DNA of 64,000 bases from Halomonas sp. SpR1 (GCF_031010175.1 NZ_JAUAMB010000006.1:112155-176154), one strand, 5' to 3'; shown: positions 28,135 through 36,842, numbered from the stretch's first letter. Notes: a model not told the origin generated them from the sequence alone. Made by a program: numbers and translations.

Positions 28135-28963
28135 TAAGCCAACATCGCCCATTGTGGTGGAGAATCCCTGGGAGCGACTCAACGCCTTTACCGACGCACG
28201 CATTGGCCTGGGGCGCGCGGGTATAAGCCTGCCGACCAGCAAGCTGCTGGCGTTTCAACTCGCCCACGCCCAGGCTCAAGACGCCGTTCACACTCCGCTG
28301 GATGTCGACGCCCTCGCCGCCGAGTTAACCGCAGCGCTTGAGGTATCAGAGGCCCCCATACGCTTACATAGCCATGCCCAAGACCGCGCCATGTACCTGC
28401 AGCGGCCTGACTATGGCCGCCGCCTCAACGATGAAACCCGGGAGCAATTACAGCAAGCCGCCGCCTCTCAGCAGCGCTATGACCTGGCGGTAGTGATTGT
28501 CGATGGGCTCTCTGCGCTGGCCGTGCAGCAGAACAGCGCGCCGTTTCTTAGCACGCTGTATCAGATGTTCAACAGCGATGCTGCCGATTGGCAGCTAGCA
28601 CCGCTGACCATTGTCGAGCAGGGGCGTGTGGCGATTGGCGATGAGATTGGTGCTCTGCTGAACGCCGACGCCGTGCTGGTGATGATCGGCGAACGGCCAG
28701 GGCTAAGCTCGCCGGACAGCCTGGGGCTGTATATGACCTGGGCGCCGAAACCGGGGCTAAAAGATGACCGCCGCAACTGTATTTCCAACGTTCGTCCGGC
28801 AGGTTTGCAGATCGAGGAGGCCGCCCGGCGCTTCTTTCTGCTGTTAAAAGAGGCCCGTCAGCTCAAGGTGTCGGGGGTTAAGTTGAAAGACCGTAGTGAA
28901 GACGATGTGCTGGAAGGCGACGCCGCTCCCGGTTCAATACGCAACTTTCTGGTCGCCGATTAA
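28127..28963 (+). CDS. eutC: Ethanolamine ammonia-lyase small subunit
   Basis: The 278-residue partner of EutB that completes the cobalamin-binding site. The ATG at 28127 overlaps the eutB stop (ATGGTTGA). Signatures are TDARIGLGRAGISLPTSKLLAFQLAHAQAQDAVH, LVVAVIVDGLSA-like text, VMIGERPGLSSPDSLGLYMTWAPKPG and DDRRNCISNVRPAGL near the C-terminus, typical of EutC. There is no microcompartment-targeting N-terminal extension beyond the normal short leader, in line with the absence of shell genes. Confidence 0.95.
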   Translation: MVDKPTSPIVVENPWERLNAFTDARIGLGRAGISLPTSKLLAFQLAHAQAQDAVHTPLDVDALAAELTAALEVSEAPIRLHSHAQDRAMYLQRPDYGRRLNDETREQLQQAAASQQRYDLAVVIVDGLSALAVQQNSAPFLSTLYQMFNSDAADWQLAPLTIVEQGRVAIGDEIGALLNADAVLVMIGERPGLSSPDSLGLYMTWAPKPGLKDDRRNCISNVRPAGLQIEEAARRFFLLLKEARQLKVSGVKLKDRSEDDVLEGDAAPGSIRNFLVAD

Positions 28964-28973
28964 CGACCTTGGC

Positions 28974-29031
28974 GCACGACAACAGCCGCATAACAACAGA
29001 CGTATCACAGCAGACGTATAACAATCAGGAC
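28974..29031. repeat. Degenerate 14-nt tandem repeat between eutC and the permease gene
   Basis: Four consecutive copies can be lined up: GCACGACAACAGCC, GCATAACAACAGAC, GTATCACAGCAGAC and GTATAACAATCAGGAC (the last with two extra bases). GTAACAATT then starts a further partial copy. The run is C/A-rich with few G and lies in the spacer ahead of the permease. It may be a repeated protein-binding site or simple slippage. Confidence 0.5.
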
Positions 29032-29121
29032 GTAACAATTCTCCAATAACAATATGGAACGCAGTAAGCAGCACAGCACGCCGCTGACGACACTTTCGTT
29101 CCACACCATGAGGGCAAAACG

Positions 29122-30555
29122 ATGACACAACCATCAGTTGATCAGGCGTACTTGGCAAAACGCCAACTGCGTAAAGGCACCGCCGGCTGGATGCTGCTGG
29201 CGGGGCTAGGGGTTTCCTACGTGATTTCCGGTGACTTCGCCGGGTGGAACTTTGGTATCGCCGAAGCAGGCTGGGGCGGCTTTGCGGTTGCCGCCTGCTT
29301 AATGGCGTTGATGTACTTAGCGCTGGTGCTGTCGTTGGCGGAAATGTCCGCCGCGATTCCTGCGGCGGGTGGCGGCTACAGCTTTGCCCGCCAGGCCATG
29401 GGGCCGGCCGGTGGTTACCTCACCGGGCTTGCGGTATTGATCGAGTACGCCCTGGCGCCAGCAGCGATCGTGATCTTTATCGGCGCCGCGGTGGAGTCGT
29501 TACTGGGCATTAACGGCCCGCTGGTGTATCTGCTGTTTTACGCCGTGTTTATCGGTATTCACCTGGCGGGGGTGGGTGAAGCGCTAAAAGTCATGATGGT
29601 GATTAGTGGCCTGGCGGTGTTCGCCATTATTGCCACCGCCGTGGCACTGATCGGTAGTTTTGACGCCACCAACCTGTTTGATATTGCCCCCACCGATGCC
29701 GCAGGTGCCAGCACCTTTATGCCGTTTGGTTGGTACGGTATCTGGGCGGCGCTACCCTTCGGCATGTGGCTGTTCCTGGCGGTGGAAGGCGTGCCGCTAG
29801 CGGCGGAAGAAGCCAAAGACCCAGCCCGGGATATGCCCAAAGGCATTATCGGCGCGATGCTGTTTTTGCTGTTCACCGCCTTGCTAGTCGTCGTTCTGCT
29901 GGCCGGTGCGGCGGGGGCTGAAATGATCGGTCAAAGCGGCGTGCCGCTGGTGGATGCGCTGAACGCGGCGGGTAACCCAACGCTTGCCACGGTGGTTAAC
30001 GTGCTGGGCTTAGCCGGACTCATTGCTTCCTTCTTTTCGATCATCTATGGCTATAGTCGCTTGGTGTTTGCGCTCTCACGAGCAGGCTACCTACCTAAGC
30101 AACTGTCGCTGACCAGCGGACGTAAAGTGCCCTATCTAGCGCTGATCGTGCCGGGCGTATTTGGCTTCCTGGTGTCACTCAGCGGTGAGGGCGACCTGAT
30201 GTTGGGGATGGCCGTGGTCGGCGCGACTATTTCTTATGCGCTGATGGCGCTGAGTCACATTATGCTGCGGGTACAACAACCTGACTTGCATCGGCCGTAT
30301 AAAACCCCTGGCGGTGTGGTGACATCAGGTATTGCGCTGGTACTGTCGTTGGTAGCACTCACCGGGGTATACGCCTTTGATCCCCGCGCGTTCAACTACA
30401 CCATCGTGCTATTCATCGCCGGTGCGGCTTACTACTTCCTGTACAGTAAAAATCATTTGGTGGCGAAAACCGCCGAGGAGGAGTTTGCGCTGGTGTCCGC
30501 TTCACCTGAAGAACTGGATGAAGGCGAAACCGCACCGGCCGCCGCTAAGCTGTAA
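29122..30555 (+). CDS. eat: Ethanolamine permease (APC family)
   Basis: A 477-residue membrane transporter with about twelve hydrophobic segments. The N-terminal GTAGWMLLAGLGVSYVISGDFAGWNFGIAEAGWGGF, then AAIPAAGGGYSFARQAMGPAGGYLTG, match the amino acid/polyamine/organocation superfamily and in particular the ethanolamine permease group. It follows eutBC on the same strand after 158 bp that include a small tandem repeat, so it may have its own promoter. A strong terminator follows. The C-terminal tail is acidic. Confidence 0.88.
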   Translation: MTQPSVDQAYLAKRQLRKGTAGWMLLAGLGVSYVISGDFAGWNFGIAEAGWGGFAVAACLMALMYLALVLSLAEMSAAIPAAGGGYSFARQAMGPAGGYLTGLAVLIEYALAPAAIVIFIGAAVESLLGINGPLVYLLFYAVFIGIHLAGVGEALKVMMVISGLAVFAIIATAVALIGSFDATNLFDIAPTDAAGASTFMPFGWYGIWAALPFGMWLFLAVEGVPLAAEEAKDPARDMPKGIIGAMLFLLFTALLVVVLLAGAAGAEMIGQSGVPLVDALNAAGNPTLATVVNVLGLAGLIASFFSIIYGYSRLVFALSRAGYLPKQLSLTSGRKVPYLALIVPGVFGFLVSLSGEGDLMLGMAVVGATISYALMALSHIMLRVQQPDLHRPYKTPGGVVTSGIALVLSLVALTGVYAFDPRAFNYTIVLFIAGAAYYFLYSKNHLVAKTAEEEFALVSASPEELDEGETAPAAAKL

Positions 30556-30582
30556 GCGAGCCAACGAGTAGGCTACTGTGAT

Positions 30583-30618
30583 AAGCCCCGGGCGGTAAAA
30601 ACGTCTGGGGCTTTTTTA
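30583..30618 (+). terminator. Rho-independent terminator after the ethanolamine genes
   Basis: AGCCCC (30584-30589) pairs with GGGGCT (30607-30612), with further partial pairing inside, and is followed by a run of seven T. Placed 28 bp after the permease stop, it should end the eut transcript. Confidence 0.85.
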
Positions 30619-30666
30619 TACCTATGTATTTATGCATCTATCTATGAACCGTTGCGAGGTGGCCGC

Positions 30667-31167
30667 ATGACGCTGAACTTTAATGATCCCAGTGAACAGC
30701 AGCGCTGGTATGCCGTCGATGATGGTGTCATGGGCGGGGTTTCCCAGAGCGGGTTTAGCGTTATCGAAGGTGAAGGTCGCTTTCATGGCGAGGTGTCGCT
30801 GGAAAACGGAGGAGGGTTTGCCTCCGTTCGCCGTGAGCCCAACGGTTTTGAGCCAACGCTAGCGGATGCCCTGGGCATAGCGCTAACCGTGCGAGGTGAT
30901 GGACGTACCTATCAACTGCGCCTGAAAAGCTCCTCCCTGGGTGACGCCTCTGCCTACCGGGTGAAATTCACCCCTGCTCAAGATTCCTGGGAGACACTGC
31001 ATTTCCCATGGAGCGCCTTTGAAGCGGTGCGGCGGGGCACCATGCTTAGCGATGCCCCTGAAGTCATGCCAAGCGAGATTCACCAACTCGGTTTCTTAAT
31101 CGCAGATCGCACCGCAGGGCCCTTCTGTTTGCAGGTAAGTGCTATAAACGTAGTGCTTGATAAATGA
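30667..31167 (+). CDS. CIA30-like (NADH:ubiquinone oxidoreductase intermediate-associated protein 30 family) protein
   Basis: A 166-residue protein with the CIA30-family beta-sandwich pattern: WYAVDDGVMGGVSQSGF, FHGEVSLENGGGFASVR, LRGDGRTYQLRLKS-like text and a closing LGFLIADRTAGPFCLQVSAI. Bacterial members have no firm role; the fold resembles carbohydrate-binding modules. The ATG at 30667 follows GAGGTGG, which decides the start over an upstream TTG. It lies between the eut terminator and the photoactive yellow protein gene. No signal peptide is visible. Confidence 0.75.
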   Translation: MTLNFNDPSEQQRWYAVDDGVMGGVSQSGFSVIEGEGRFHGEVSLENGGGFASVRREPNGFEPTLADALGIALTVRGDGRTYQLRLKSSSLGDASAYRVKFTPAQDSWETLHFPWSAFEAVRRGTMLSDAPEVMPSEIHQLGFLIADRTAGPFCLQVSAINVVLDK

Positions 31168-31331
31168 TAAAAGCAGTAGCGTTGCCATCCAATAGTAGTA
31201 GTTAGTTGCCTTAGTTTCATGATACTGATAATTTCGTTAGGGCTTATAGCTTGTGCATAATATTTGTGACAGGTTTGTAAAGAATTGGTGGGTAAAAATG
31301 CCTACCATTCGTTCAATCAGGAGGTGTACTA

Positions 31332-31715
31332 ATGGCAATGGAAACGGTTCGTTTTGGTAGCGACGATATTGAAAATTCGCTGGCGAAGATGGATGACAAA
31401 AAACTCGACGATTTAGCTTTCGGCGCTATCCAGTTGGATGCCAACGGTAAAATTATTCAATACAACGCAGCGGAAGGCGGCATTACCGGGCGAGACCCCA
31501 AAAGCGTGATCGGTAAAAACTTCTTTACCGAGGTAGCACCCTGCACCCAAAGCAAAGAGTTTCAGGGGCGTTTTAAAGAAGGCGTCAAAAGTGGCGACCT
31601 CAATACGATGTTTGAATACGTTTTTGACTACCAGATGACGCCTACGAAAGTGAAAGTGCACATGAAAAAAGCCATTTCAGGGGATACCTACTGGATTTTT
31701 GTTAAGCGTTTATAA
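31332..31715 (+). CDS. pyp: Photoactive yellow protein (blue-light photoreceptor)
   Basis: A 127-residue PAS-fold photoreceptor that binds p-coumaric acid by a thioester. All key residues of the Halorhodospira protein are present with an offset of two: Tyr44 (QYNAAEG), Glu48, Thr52, Arg54 (TGRDP) and chromophore Cys71 (VAPCTQS). The C-terminal half ([22 protein letters not shown]) is almost the same as the classic sequence. AGGAGG lies seven bases before the first ATG; the ATG two codons later would give the standard 125 residues. Its downstream neighbour encodes the chromophore ligase. It likely signals blue light for taxis or gene control, but no partner is visible. Confidence 0.97.
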   Translation: MAMETVRFGSDDIENSLAKMDDKKLDDLAFGAIQLDANGKIIQYNAAEGGITGRDPKSVIGKNFFTEVAPCTQSKEFQGRFKEGVKSGDLNTMFEYVFDYQMTPTKVKVHMKKAISGDTYWIFVKRL

Positions 31716-31847
31716 CCCGCTTATCGGCCGCTTGCTTAATGGTTAACAGGGAGTGGGCGGCCTGGCGCTTGAGCTGAACAATTTTTCTTGCGAGTCTCGA
31801 CTTGTAGCTAAGAAAAAATAGTAAGAATAAATAGTTAAGGAAAAAAG

Positions 31848-32993
31848 ATGCCTCAGTGGCTAAGCGAAGCCGATTGCAAAGCGGTTCTGCAATCACTGCT
31901 GAGCGCAGAACTGGCTGTTTATCGGGGTACCTCCGCGCCAAATTGGCAGGATACACCGACTATCGACTCCCTCGAACGACTTCACCTCGCTGCTTGTGTT
32001 AACGAGTTCTTCTGTTTACACGAAACAGGTGCCGAAGACCGCCTGCTAATGACCCAAAATTTTGATGACTGGGCCACCTTAGTGGTGCGAACCATCACTG
32101 AAACCTCAGGGCTGACGTTTAGAACCTCGGGCAGTACAGGCTCTCCCTCTGCTCATCTACACCGCTGGAAGGATATCGAAGCCGAGGCGCATGCCTTGAT
32201 ACAGCGCTTTGCATCGCGAGTGCCGATACACCGCGTGATTAGTTGGTTACCGCTGCACCACCTGTACGGCTTTATGCTGGGCGTGGCGCTACCCGCTGTT
32301 AGTGGGATCCCGCGCATTAGTGTCGACAACGCAGCGCTACCAACGTTATCTGCTGGTGATTTAGTGGTCACGGTTCCTCCCCGCTGGGACTATTTGGCCC
32401 GTTCCCGCAACGGTTGGCCTGCCAGTGTCGTCGGCGTGTCTTCGACCGCACCGCTTTCAGCCGACACCTCAGATGCGTTGATCGCAAGTGAGCTAACCGG
32501 GTTACTGGAGATTTACGGCAGCACCGAAACCGGCGGTGTTGCCACCCGCTGGCAGCAGGACGAGCCTTATCGGCTGCTATCCCATTGGCAGCGGGTTGAT
32601 ACGCAGCATATTCAGCGCGTTAATAGCCACACCGCAACGCCGTCGCTGGCCACGCCATTGCTAGATAGCACTCAATGGCACGACGAACACACCTTTACGC
32701 TGCAGGGGCGTCGCGATGACGTGGTGACGATCGGTGGCGTGAACGTCAGCCCCCTGTATGTGGCCGAGCGTTTGCGTGCGCTGGAAAGTGTGGCCGAGTG
32801 TTCGGTACGTACCACGGGGCCCGCTACAAAACGGCGTTTGAAAGCCTTTGTGGTTCCTGTGAATAACGAGCAGGAAGCCGCAAATGCGATCGCTCAATCC
32901 ATCGTTCAGTGGCCTGCCGCCGAACGCCCCGTTGGGGTGACTTACGGCGATGCTCTGCCCACCAATGAGATGGGCAAGCTAACTGACTGGTAA
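31848..32993 (+). CDS. pcl: p-Coumarate:CoA ligase of the photoactive yellow protein activation family
   Basis: A 381-residue adenylate-forming enzyme. It has the P-loop TSGSTGSP, an ITWLPLHHLYG-like A4 region, EIYGSTETGG (A5), GRRDDVVTIGGVNVSP (A8) and PTNEMGKL (A10 with its lysine) just before the stop. The short length fits the compact ligase family (TIGR02372) that activates p-coumarate for loading onto photoactive yellow protein, rather than the 550-residue plant-type ligases. It follows pyp by 132 bp. In Rhodobacter the third gene of such clusters is a tyrosine ammonia-lyase; none is present here. Confidence 0.88.
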   Translation: MPQWLSEADCKAVLQSLLSAELAVYRGTSAPNWQDTPTIDSLERLHLAACVNEFFCLHETGAEDRLLMTQNFDDWATLVVRTITETSGLTFRTSGSTGSPSAHLHRWKDIEAEAHALIQRFASRVPIHRVISWLPLHHLYGFMLGVALPAVSGIPRISVDNAALPTLSAGDLVVTVPPRWDYLARSRNGWPASVVGVSSTAPLSADTSDALIASELTGLLEIYGSTETGGVATRWQQDEPYRLLSHWQRVDTQHIQRVNSHTATPSLATPLLDSTQWHDEHTFTLQGRRDDVVTIGGVNVSPLYVAERLRALESVAECSVRTTGPATKRRLKAFVVPVNNEQEAANAIAQSIVQWPAAERPVGVTYGDALPTNEMGKLTDW

Positions 32994-33068
32994 GTGCCTA
33001 CACCAAGGTCGTCTCGCATGTAGTTTGCCGTTACACGAAGCTGGTAGAAATAATCAGGAGTTTGGCCA

Positions 33069-34820
33069 GTGAAACACTCACCGGGGTATCGCCTAGCGGC
33101 AACGATTTTGCACGGTTTTGACGAGTATCGGACGCGCTTTAAAGAGATCACCTCTGACGCCAGCCGACGCTTTCGTGATGCTGCGTGGCGTGATGCCCAA
33201 CTGGCGTCGGCGGAGCGGATCAATCTCTATAAGGAAAAAATCGACGTCACTCTGAGTCGCTTAAAGCGCACCTTTGATCCTGAGGTTGTGTCTCACTGCG
33301 AGTGCTGGCGGGAAGCGCGCTACCACTACGCCGAACTGATCAGCCACCGGCTCGACTTTGAGTTGGCGGAAACCTTTTTTAACTCGCTGTTCTGCGCCAT
33401 CTTCCACCACCGCCATATCCGCAACGACTGGATGTTTGTGTATAGCTCCCGGGAAGATGCTGCCCGCCGCTCGGGGATTGAGCTATGCCGCAGGCACAGG
33501 GTCAATGGCGATTGGCAGGCGGCGCTCAAGTGGGCGCTTCTCGATGCGCCACTGGATAATCGCTTTGCTGATATAGACCAGGATACCCACCTCGGGGCCA
33601 GCTTCTTAACACAGCACTTACCCGTGGCGATTTTGAACGGCGATGACACCGAAATCGAGCTGTTGAATAGCGTCTTTTACCGCAATAAAGGCGCCTACTT
33701 GGTGGGGCGTATCCGCGGTGGCGGCGAACAGGTGCCGCTGGTACTGCCCGTGCTTCACGGCGAGGGATTTGGTGAGCAGCAGGGCGGCGATCCCTGCCTG
33801 CATCTGGACACGGTGCTGATCGAAACCGACGAGGTGTCGATTATCTTCTCCTTCACCCGTGCCTACTTTCAGGTGGAGGTGGCGGTACCCAGGGAGTTTG
33901 TTGATTACCTTCAGCAGTTAATGCCGCACAAGCCGGAAGGCGAGCTCTACGCTGCCATCGGCTTTTTCAAACACGGTAAAACCGAGTTCTTCCGGGCCTT
34001 GAACCGTCAGGTCGCCAAACGCGAAGATCAGTTTGTTATCGCTCCTGGCGTGCGCGGCATGGTGATGGCGGTGTTTGTACTGCCCAGCTTTCGCACCGTA
34101 TTTAAGATCATCAAAGATAAATTTGATCCGGCTAAAGATGTTACCCACGCCGTGGTGCGCGAAAAGTATCGGCTGGTAAAGCGTCACGACCGGGTAGGCC
34201 GCATGGCCGATACCCAGGAGTTTTCAAACTTTATTGTCCGTCAGGATCATTTTTCGCCGGAGTGCCTGGAACACTTATTGGAAGTCGCGCCTTCAACCGT
34301 GGTGTTGAAAGACGATAAGGTGATTATCAAGCACTGCTATACCGAACGCATGATGACGCCGCTGAATATCTACCTGGAGCAGTGCGGCGACGCAGAGAAA
34401 GAAATGGTGCTTAAGGATTATGGCAACGCCATCAAGCAAATGGCGGCGGCGAATATCTTTCCCGGCGATATGCTGCTGAAAAATTTTGGCGTTACCCGCC
34501 ACGGCCGGGTAATTTTCTACGATTACGATGAGGTGTGTTACATCACCGAGTGCCGGTTTCGGCACATGCCAAAAGGGCAGGGGGTCGATGCATCCAGTTT
34601 GTCCATCGGCCCCAACGATATTTTCCCCGAAGAGTTTGGCCCCTTTATGTTCGCCAATAAAACGCTGCGCGATATGTTCATGGCGCAGCACCCCGAACTC
34701 TTCGACCCCGATTACTGGCTGGAACTGCAGCAGGCCATTATCGATGGCCGCGTCATTGATGTTTACCCGTATCGTAATAAACAGCGCTTTGCGGGTAGCA
34801 TTGGCCAGCTAGTATATTAA
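33069..34820 (+). CDS. aceK: Isocitrate dehydrogenase kinase/phosphatase
   Basis: A 583-residue bifunctional enzyme that phosphorylates and dephosphorylates isocitrate dehydrogenase to switch flux between the TCA cycle and the glyoxylate shunt. Length and text are typical of AceK: KEKIDVTLSRLKRTFDP near the N-terminus, GFFKHGKTEFFRAL (nucleotide-binding region), VMAVFVLPSFRTVFKIIKDKFDP and FYDYDEVCYITECRFRHMP. It is not beside aceA or aceB here, unlike in enteric bacteria. It follows the coumarate ligase gene by about 75 bp on the same strand. Confidence 0.95.
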   Translation: MKHSPGYRLAATILHGFDEYRTRFKEITSDASRRFRDAAWRDAQLASAERINLYKEKIDVTLSRLKRTFDPEVVSHCECWREARYHYAELISHRLDFELAETFFNSLFCAIFHHRHIRNDWMFVYSSREDAARRSGIELCRRHRVNGDWQAALKWALLDAPLDNRFADIDQDTHLGASFLTQHLPVAILNGDDTEIELLNSVFYRNKGAYLVGRIRGGGEQVPLVLPVLHGEGFGEQQGGDPCLHLDTVLIETDEVSIIFSFTRAYFQVEVAVPREFVDYLQQLMPHKPEGELYAAIGFFKHGKTEFFRALNRQVAKREDQFVIAPGVRGMVMAVFVLPSFRTVFKIIKDKFDPAKDVTHAVVREKYRLVKRHDRVGRMADTQEFSNFIVRQDHFSPECLEHLLEVAPSTVVLKDDKVIIKHCYTERMMTPLNIYLEQCGDAEKEMVLKDYGNAIKQMAAANIFPGDMLLKNFGVTRHGRVIFYDYDEVCYITECRFRHMPKGQGVDASSLSIGPNDIFPEEFGPFMFANKTLRDMFMAQHPELFDPDYWLELQQAIIDGRVIDVYPYRNKQRFAGSIGQLVY

Positions 34821-34851
34821 GCAGGGTTGGAACATAAATAACGAGGTCATC

Positions 34852-35565
34852 ATGGCAGCAAGCCCGCATTTGGTGGTGTTTACCGGCTCGGGGATTAGCG
34901 CCGAGAGTGGGATTAAAACCTTTCGTGCCAGCGACGGCCTGTGGGAAAACCATCCGGTTGAGGATGTCGCCACCCCCCAGGCGTGGCAACGCGACCCGCA
35001 GCAGGTGCTGAATTTTTACAATCAGCGCCGGGAGCAGATCCGCAAAGCTAAACCCAATGCCGCCCACAAAGCGCTGGCCGCTCTAGAGCAAGAAGGCTTT
35101 ACCGTCAGCATCATTACCCAGAATATTGACGACTTGCACGAACGAGCTGGCTCCCGCCAGGTGCTGCACTTACATGGTGAGATTTTAAAAGCCCGCTCCT
35201 CTATCGATGAGCGCATGCGCTACCCGTTGCTTAAAGGTGGGATAGAGATAGGCAACGTGTGTGATAAGGGCAGCCAGCTGCGTCCCGATGTGGTCTGGTT
35301 TGGCGAGTCGGTGCCGCTGTTTGCCGATGCCTGCGACATCGTTAGCCAGGCTGATTTTTTGCTAGTGGTGGGCACCTCGCTGGCGGTGATGCCTGCAGCA
35401 TCGCTGCTATCTTATATTGACTACGATACGCCCTGCGCTCTGGTCGACCCAGAGGCGGATAGCCTTAGCCCGCCAGGGGTGCTGGCGATTAACACCACCG
35501 CCGGAGAGGGCGTTCCAGCGCTAGTAAATCGCTGGAAGCAGCAGGGTAATCTACTGCTTTCCTGA
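34852..35565 (+). CDS. cobB: NAD-dependent protein deacylase of the sirtuin family (CobB-like), without zinc cysteines
   Basis: A 237-residue sirtuin. NAD-binding motifs are FTGSGISAESGIKTFR (residues 10-25) and TQNIDDLHERAG; the catalytic base is His108 in LHLHGEI. Tyr56 and Arg59 (FYNQRR) match the pair that favours succinyl- or malonyl-lysine in class III enzymes. The zinc-ribbon module normally has four cysteines, but between residues 110 and 150 there is only one (GNVCDKG). So the structural zinc is probably lost. It converges on bioA, with the stop 6 bases from the end of the full-length bioA frame. Confidence 0.88.
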   Translation: MAASPHLVVFTGSGISAESGIKTFRASDGLWENHPVEDVATPQAWQRDPQQVLNFYNQRREQIRKAKPNAAHKALAALEQEGFTVSIITQNIDDLHERAGSRQVLHLHGEILKARSSIDERMRYPLLKGGIEIGNVCDKGSQLRPDVVWFGESVPLFADACDIVSQADFLLVVGTSLAVMPAASLLSYIDYDTPCALVDPEADSLSPPGVLAINTTAGEGVPALVNRWKQQGNLLLS

Positions 35566-35570
35566 GCTGT

Positions 35571-35660
35571 TTACTGCTCAAGAAACCACGCCCTCATCAC
35601 CTCGGTAATCTTCACCATCTCTGCTTCAGAAGTAATGTAGGCGGGCATGGTATACAGTCA
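35571..35660 (-). other. Orphaned C-terminal coding remnant of bioA beyond the TGA
   Basis: These bases include the in-frame TGA (35658-35660) and 28 further codons to a TAA at 35571-35573. The encoded text is conserved BioA C-terminus, so it was coding until recently. With readthrough, BioA would have 423 residues, close to the E. coli length. A sequencing error, a true mutation, or suppression are all possible. Confidence 0.8.
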
Positions 35661-36842
35661 GCGACCAATGGGGCGCAGCCAAACGCCTCGCTTGCGGGCG
35701 AAGTCACCTACCCCTTTTAGTGCATCGGCGGAGTGCGCTTCAATCACCGCCGTAGCGCCGAGTACGCGAACATCGGCCACGGTTGGGTACGCGTTGAGCG
35801 CACGGTCTTCCAGTAGCTCGCGTCGCAGCAAGCGATTAAGCGCCGCTATCTTGCCAAGATAATCCTCTTCCTCGAACACCCGCAGGCTTTCCAGCGCCAC
35901 GCGGCAGGCCAGCGGGTTGCCCATAAACGTCGGCCCGTGCATAAACGCATGCTGGGGGCTGTCGCCGATAAAGGCATTGTGGACGCGATCCGTCGCTAGC
36001 GTCGCGGCGTGGCCCAAATAGCCACCGGTCAAACCTTTGGAGAGCACCATGATATCTGGCGTAACGCCCGCGTAGTCAGCGGCAAACAGCTTGCCGGTGC
36101 GGCCAAAGCCGGTGGCCACTTCGTCAAAGATCAGCAGCACATTAAACTCATCGCACAGCGCCCTGGCGCCAGCAACATAGGCGGGTGAGGTCATATTTAG
36201 ACCGCCTGCGGCTTGTAAAAGCGGCTCCATCAACAGCGCGGCGATCTCGCAATGGTGGCGCTCGAGCACCTCACGCAGAGCGCTAAGGTCATGTTCTACC
36301 TGTTCGTCGCTGGCATCAAAAGGAGCCGTAGGCGCTGGTGCGAAGTGGTGCTGGGGAAGCAGGCTGGCAAACAGGCTATGCATGCCCTCTTCCGGGTCGC
36401 ATACCGCCATGCAGCCGGTGGTGTCGCCATGGTACGCCTTCATCAACGAGAGCATCTTGCGCTTACCGGGATTGCCGGAGAGCACCTGATACTGCAAGGC
36501 CATTTTCATCGCCACTTCCATGCCCACCGAACCGCTGTCGGAATAGAACACGTGGTTAAGCCCGGCGGGGGTAATGCGTACCAGCTCGCGGGCCAACTGG
36601 TCGGCGGGGTCGTGGGTTAAGCCACCGAGCATCACATGGCAAAGCTGGCCTGCCTGTTCGCGAATGGCCGCTACCAGGCGGGGGTGGCCGTATCCGTGAA
36701 TCATGCACCACCAGGAGCAGGTGGCGTCCAGCAGGCGTTCGCCGCTCTCAAGCACGAAGTGAGCGCCGTCACCGCCGACTACCTTGGGGGCGGGCGTCTG
36801 GGTTTTTAAGTGGGCATAAGGATGCCAAACCGGCGTCGTCAT
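35658..36842 (-). CDS. bioA: Adenosylmethionine-8-amino-7-oxononanoate aminotransferase BioA, truncated by an in-frame TGA
   Basis: A PLP enzyme that makes 7,8-diaminopelargonate in biotin synthesis. Family text is complete through CSWWCMIHGYGHPRL, the PLP lysine in VLSKGLTGGYLGHAAT, and GVWLRPIGR near the end. After CGC a TGA stops the frame at 394 residues. In the same frame the code continues with LYTMPAYITSEAEMVKI and more to a TAA at 35571, a normal BioA ending. So a single nonsense codon removes 29 residues. The aligned residue in E. coli BioA (GKLIYLMPPY) is Leu. Last gene of the bio operon; overlaps bioD by four bases. Confidence 0.88.
   Translation of the reverse strand: MTTPVWHPYAHLKTQTPAPKVVGGDGAHFVLESGERLLDATCSWWCMIHGYGHPRLVAAIREQAGQLCHVMLGGLTHDPADQLARELVRITPAGLNHVFYSDSGSVGMEVAMKMALQYQVLSGNPGKRKMLSLMKAYHGDTTGCMAVCDPEEGMHSLFASLLPQHHFAPAPTAPFDASDEQVEHDLSALREVLERHHCEIAALLMEPLLQAAGGLNMTSPAYVAGARALCDEFNVLLIFDEVATGFGRTGKLFAADYAGVTPDIMVLSKGLTGGYLGHAATLATDRVHNAFIGDSPQHAFMHGPTFMGNPLACRVALESLRVFEEEDYLGKIAALNRLLRRELLEDRALNAYPTVADVRVLGATAVIEAHSADALKGVGDFARKRGVWLRPIGR

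Noticed and set aside
26509..28963. Cobalamin riboswitch or microcompartment genes with eutBC
   Set aside because: No B12-box-like text was seen in the 210 bp leader, and no shell protein or eutA-like gene lies near.
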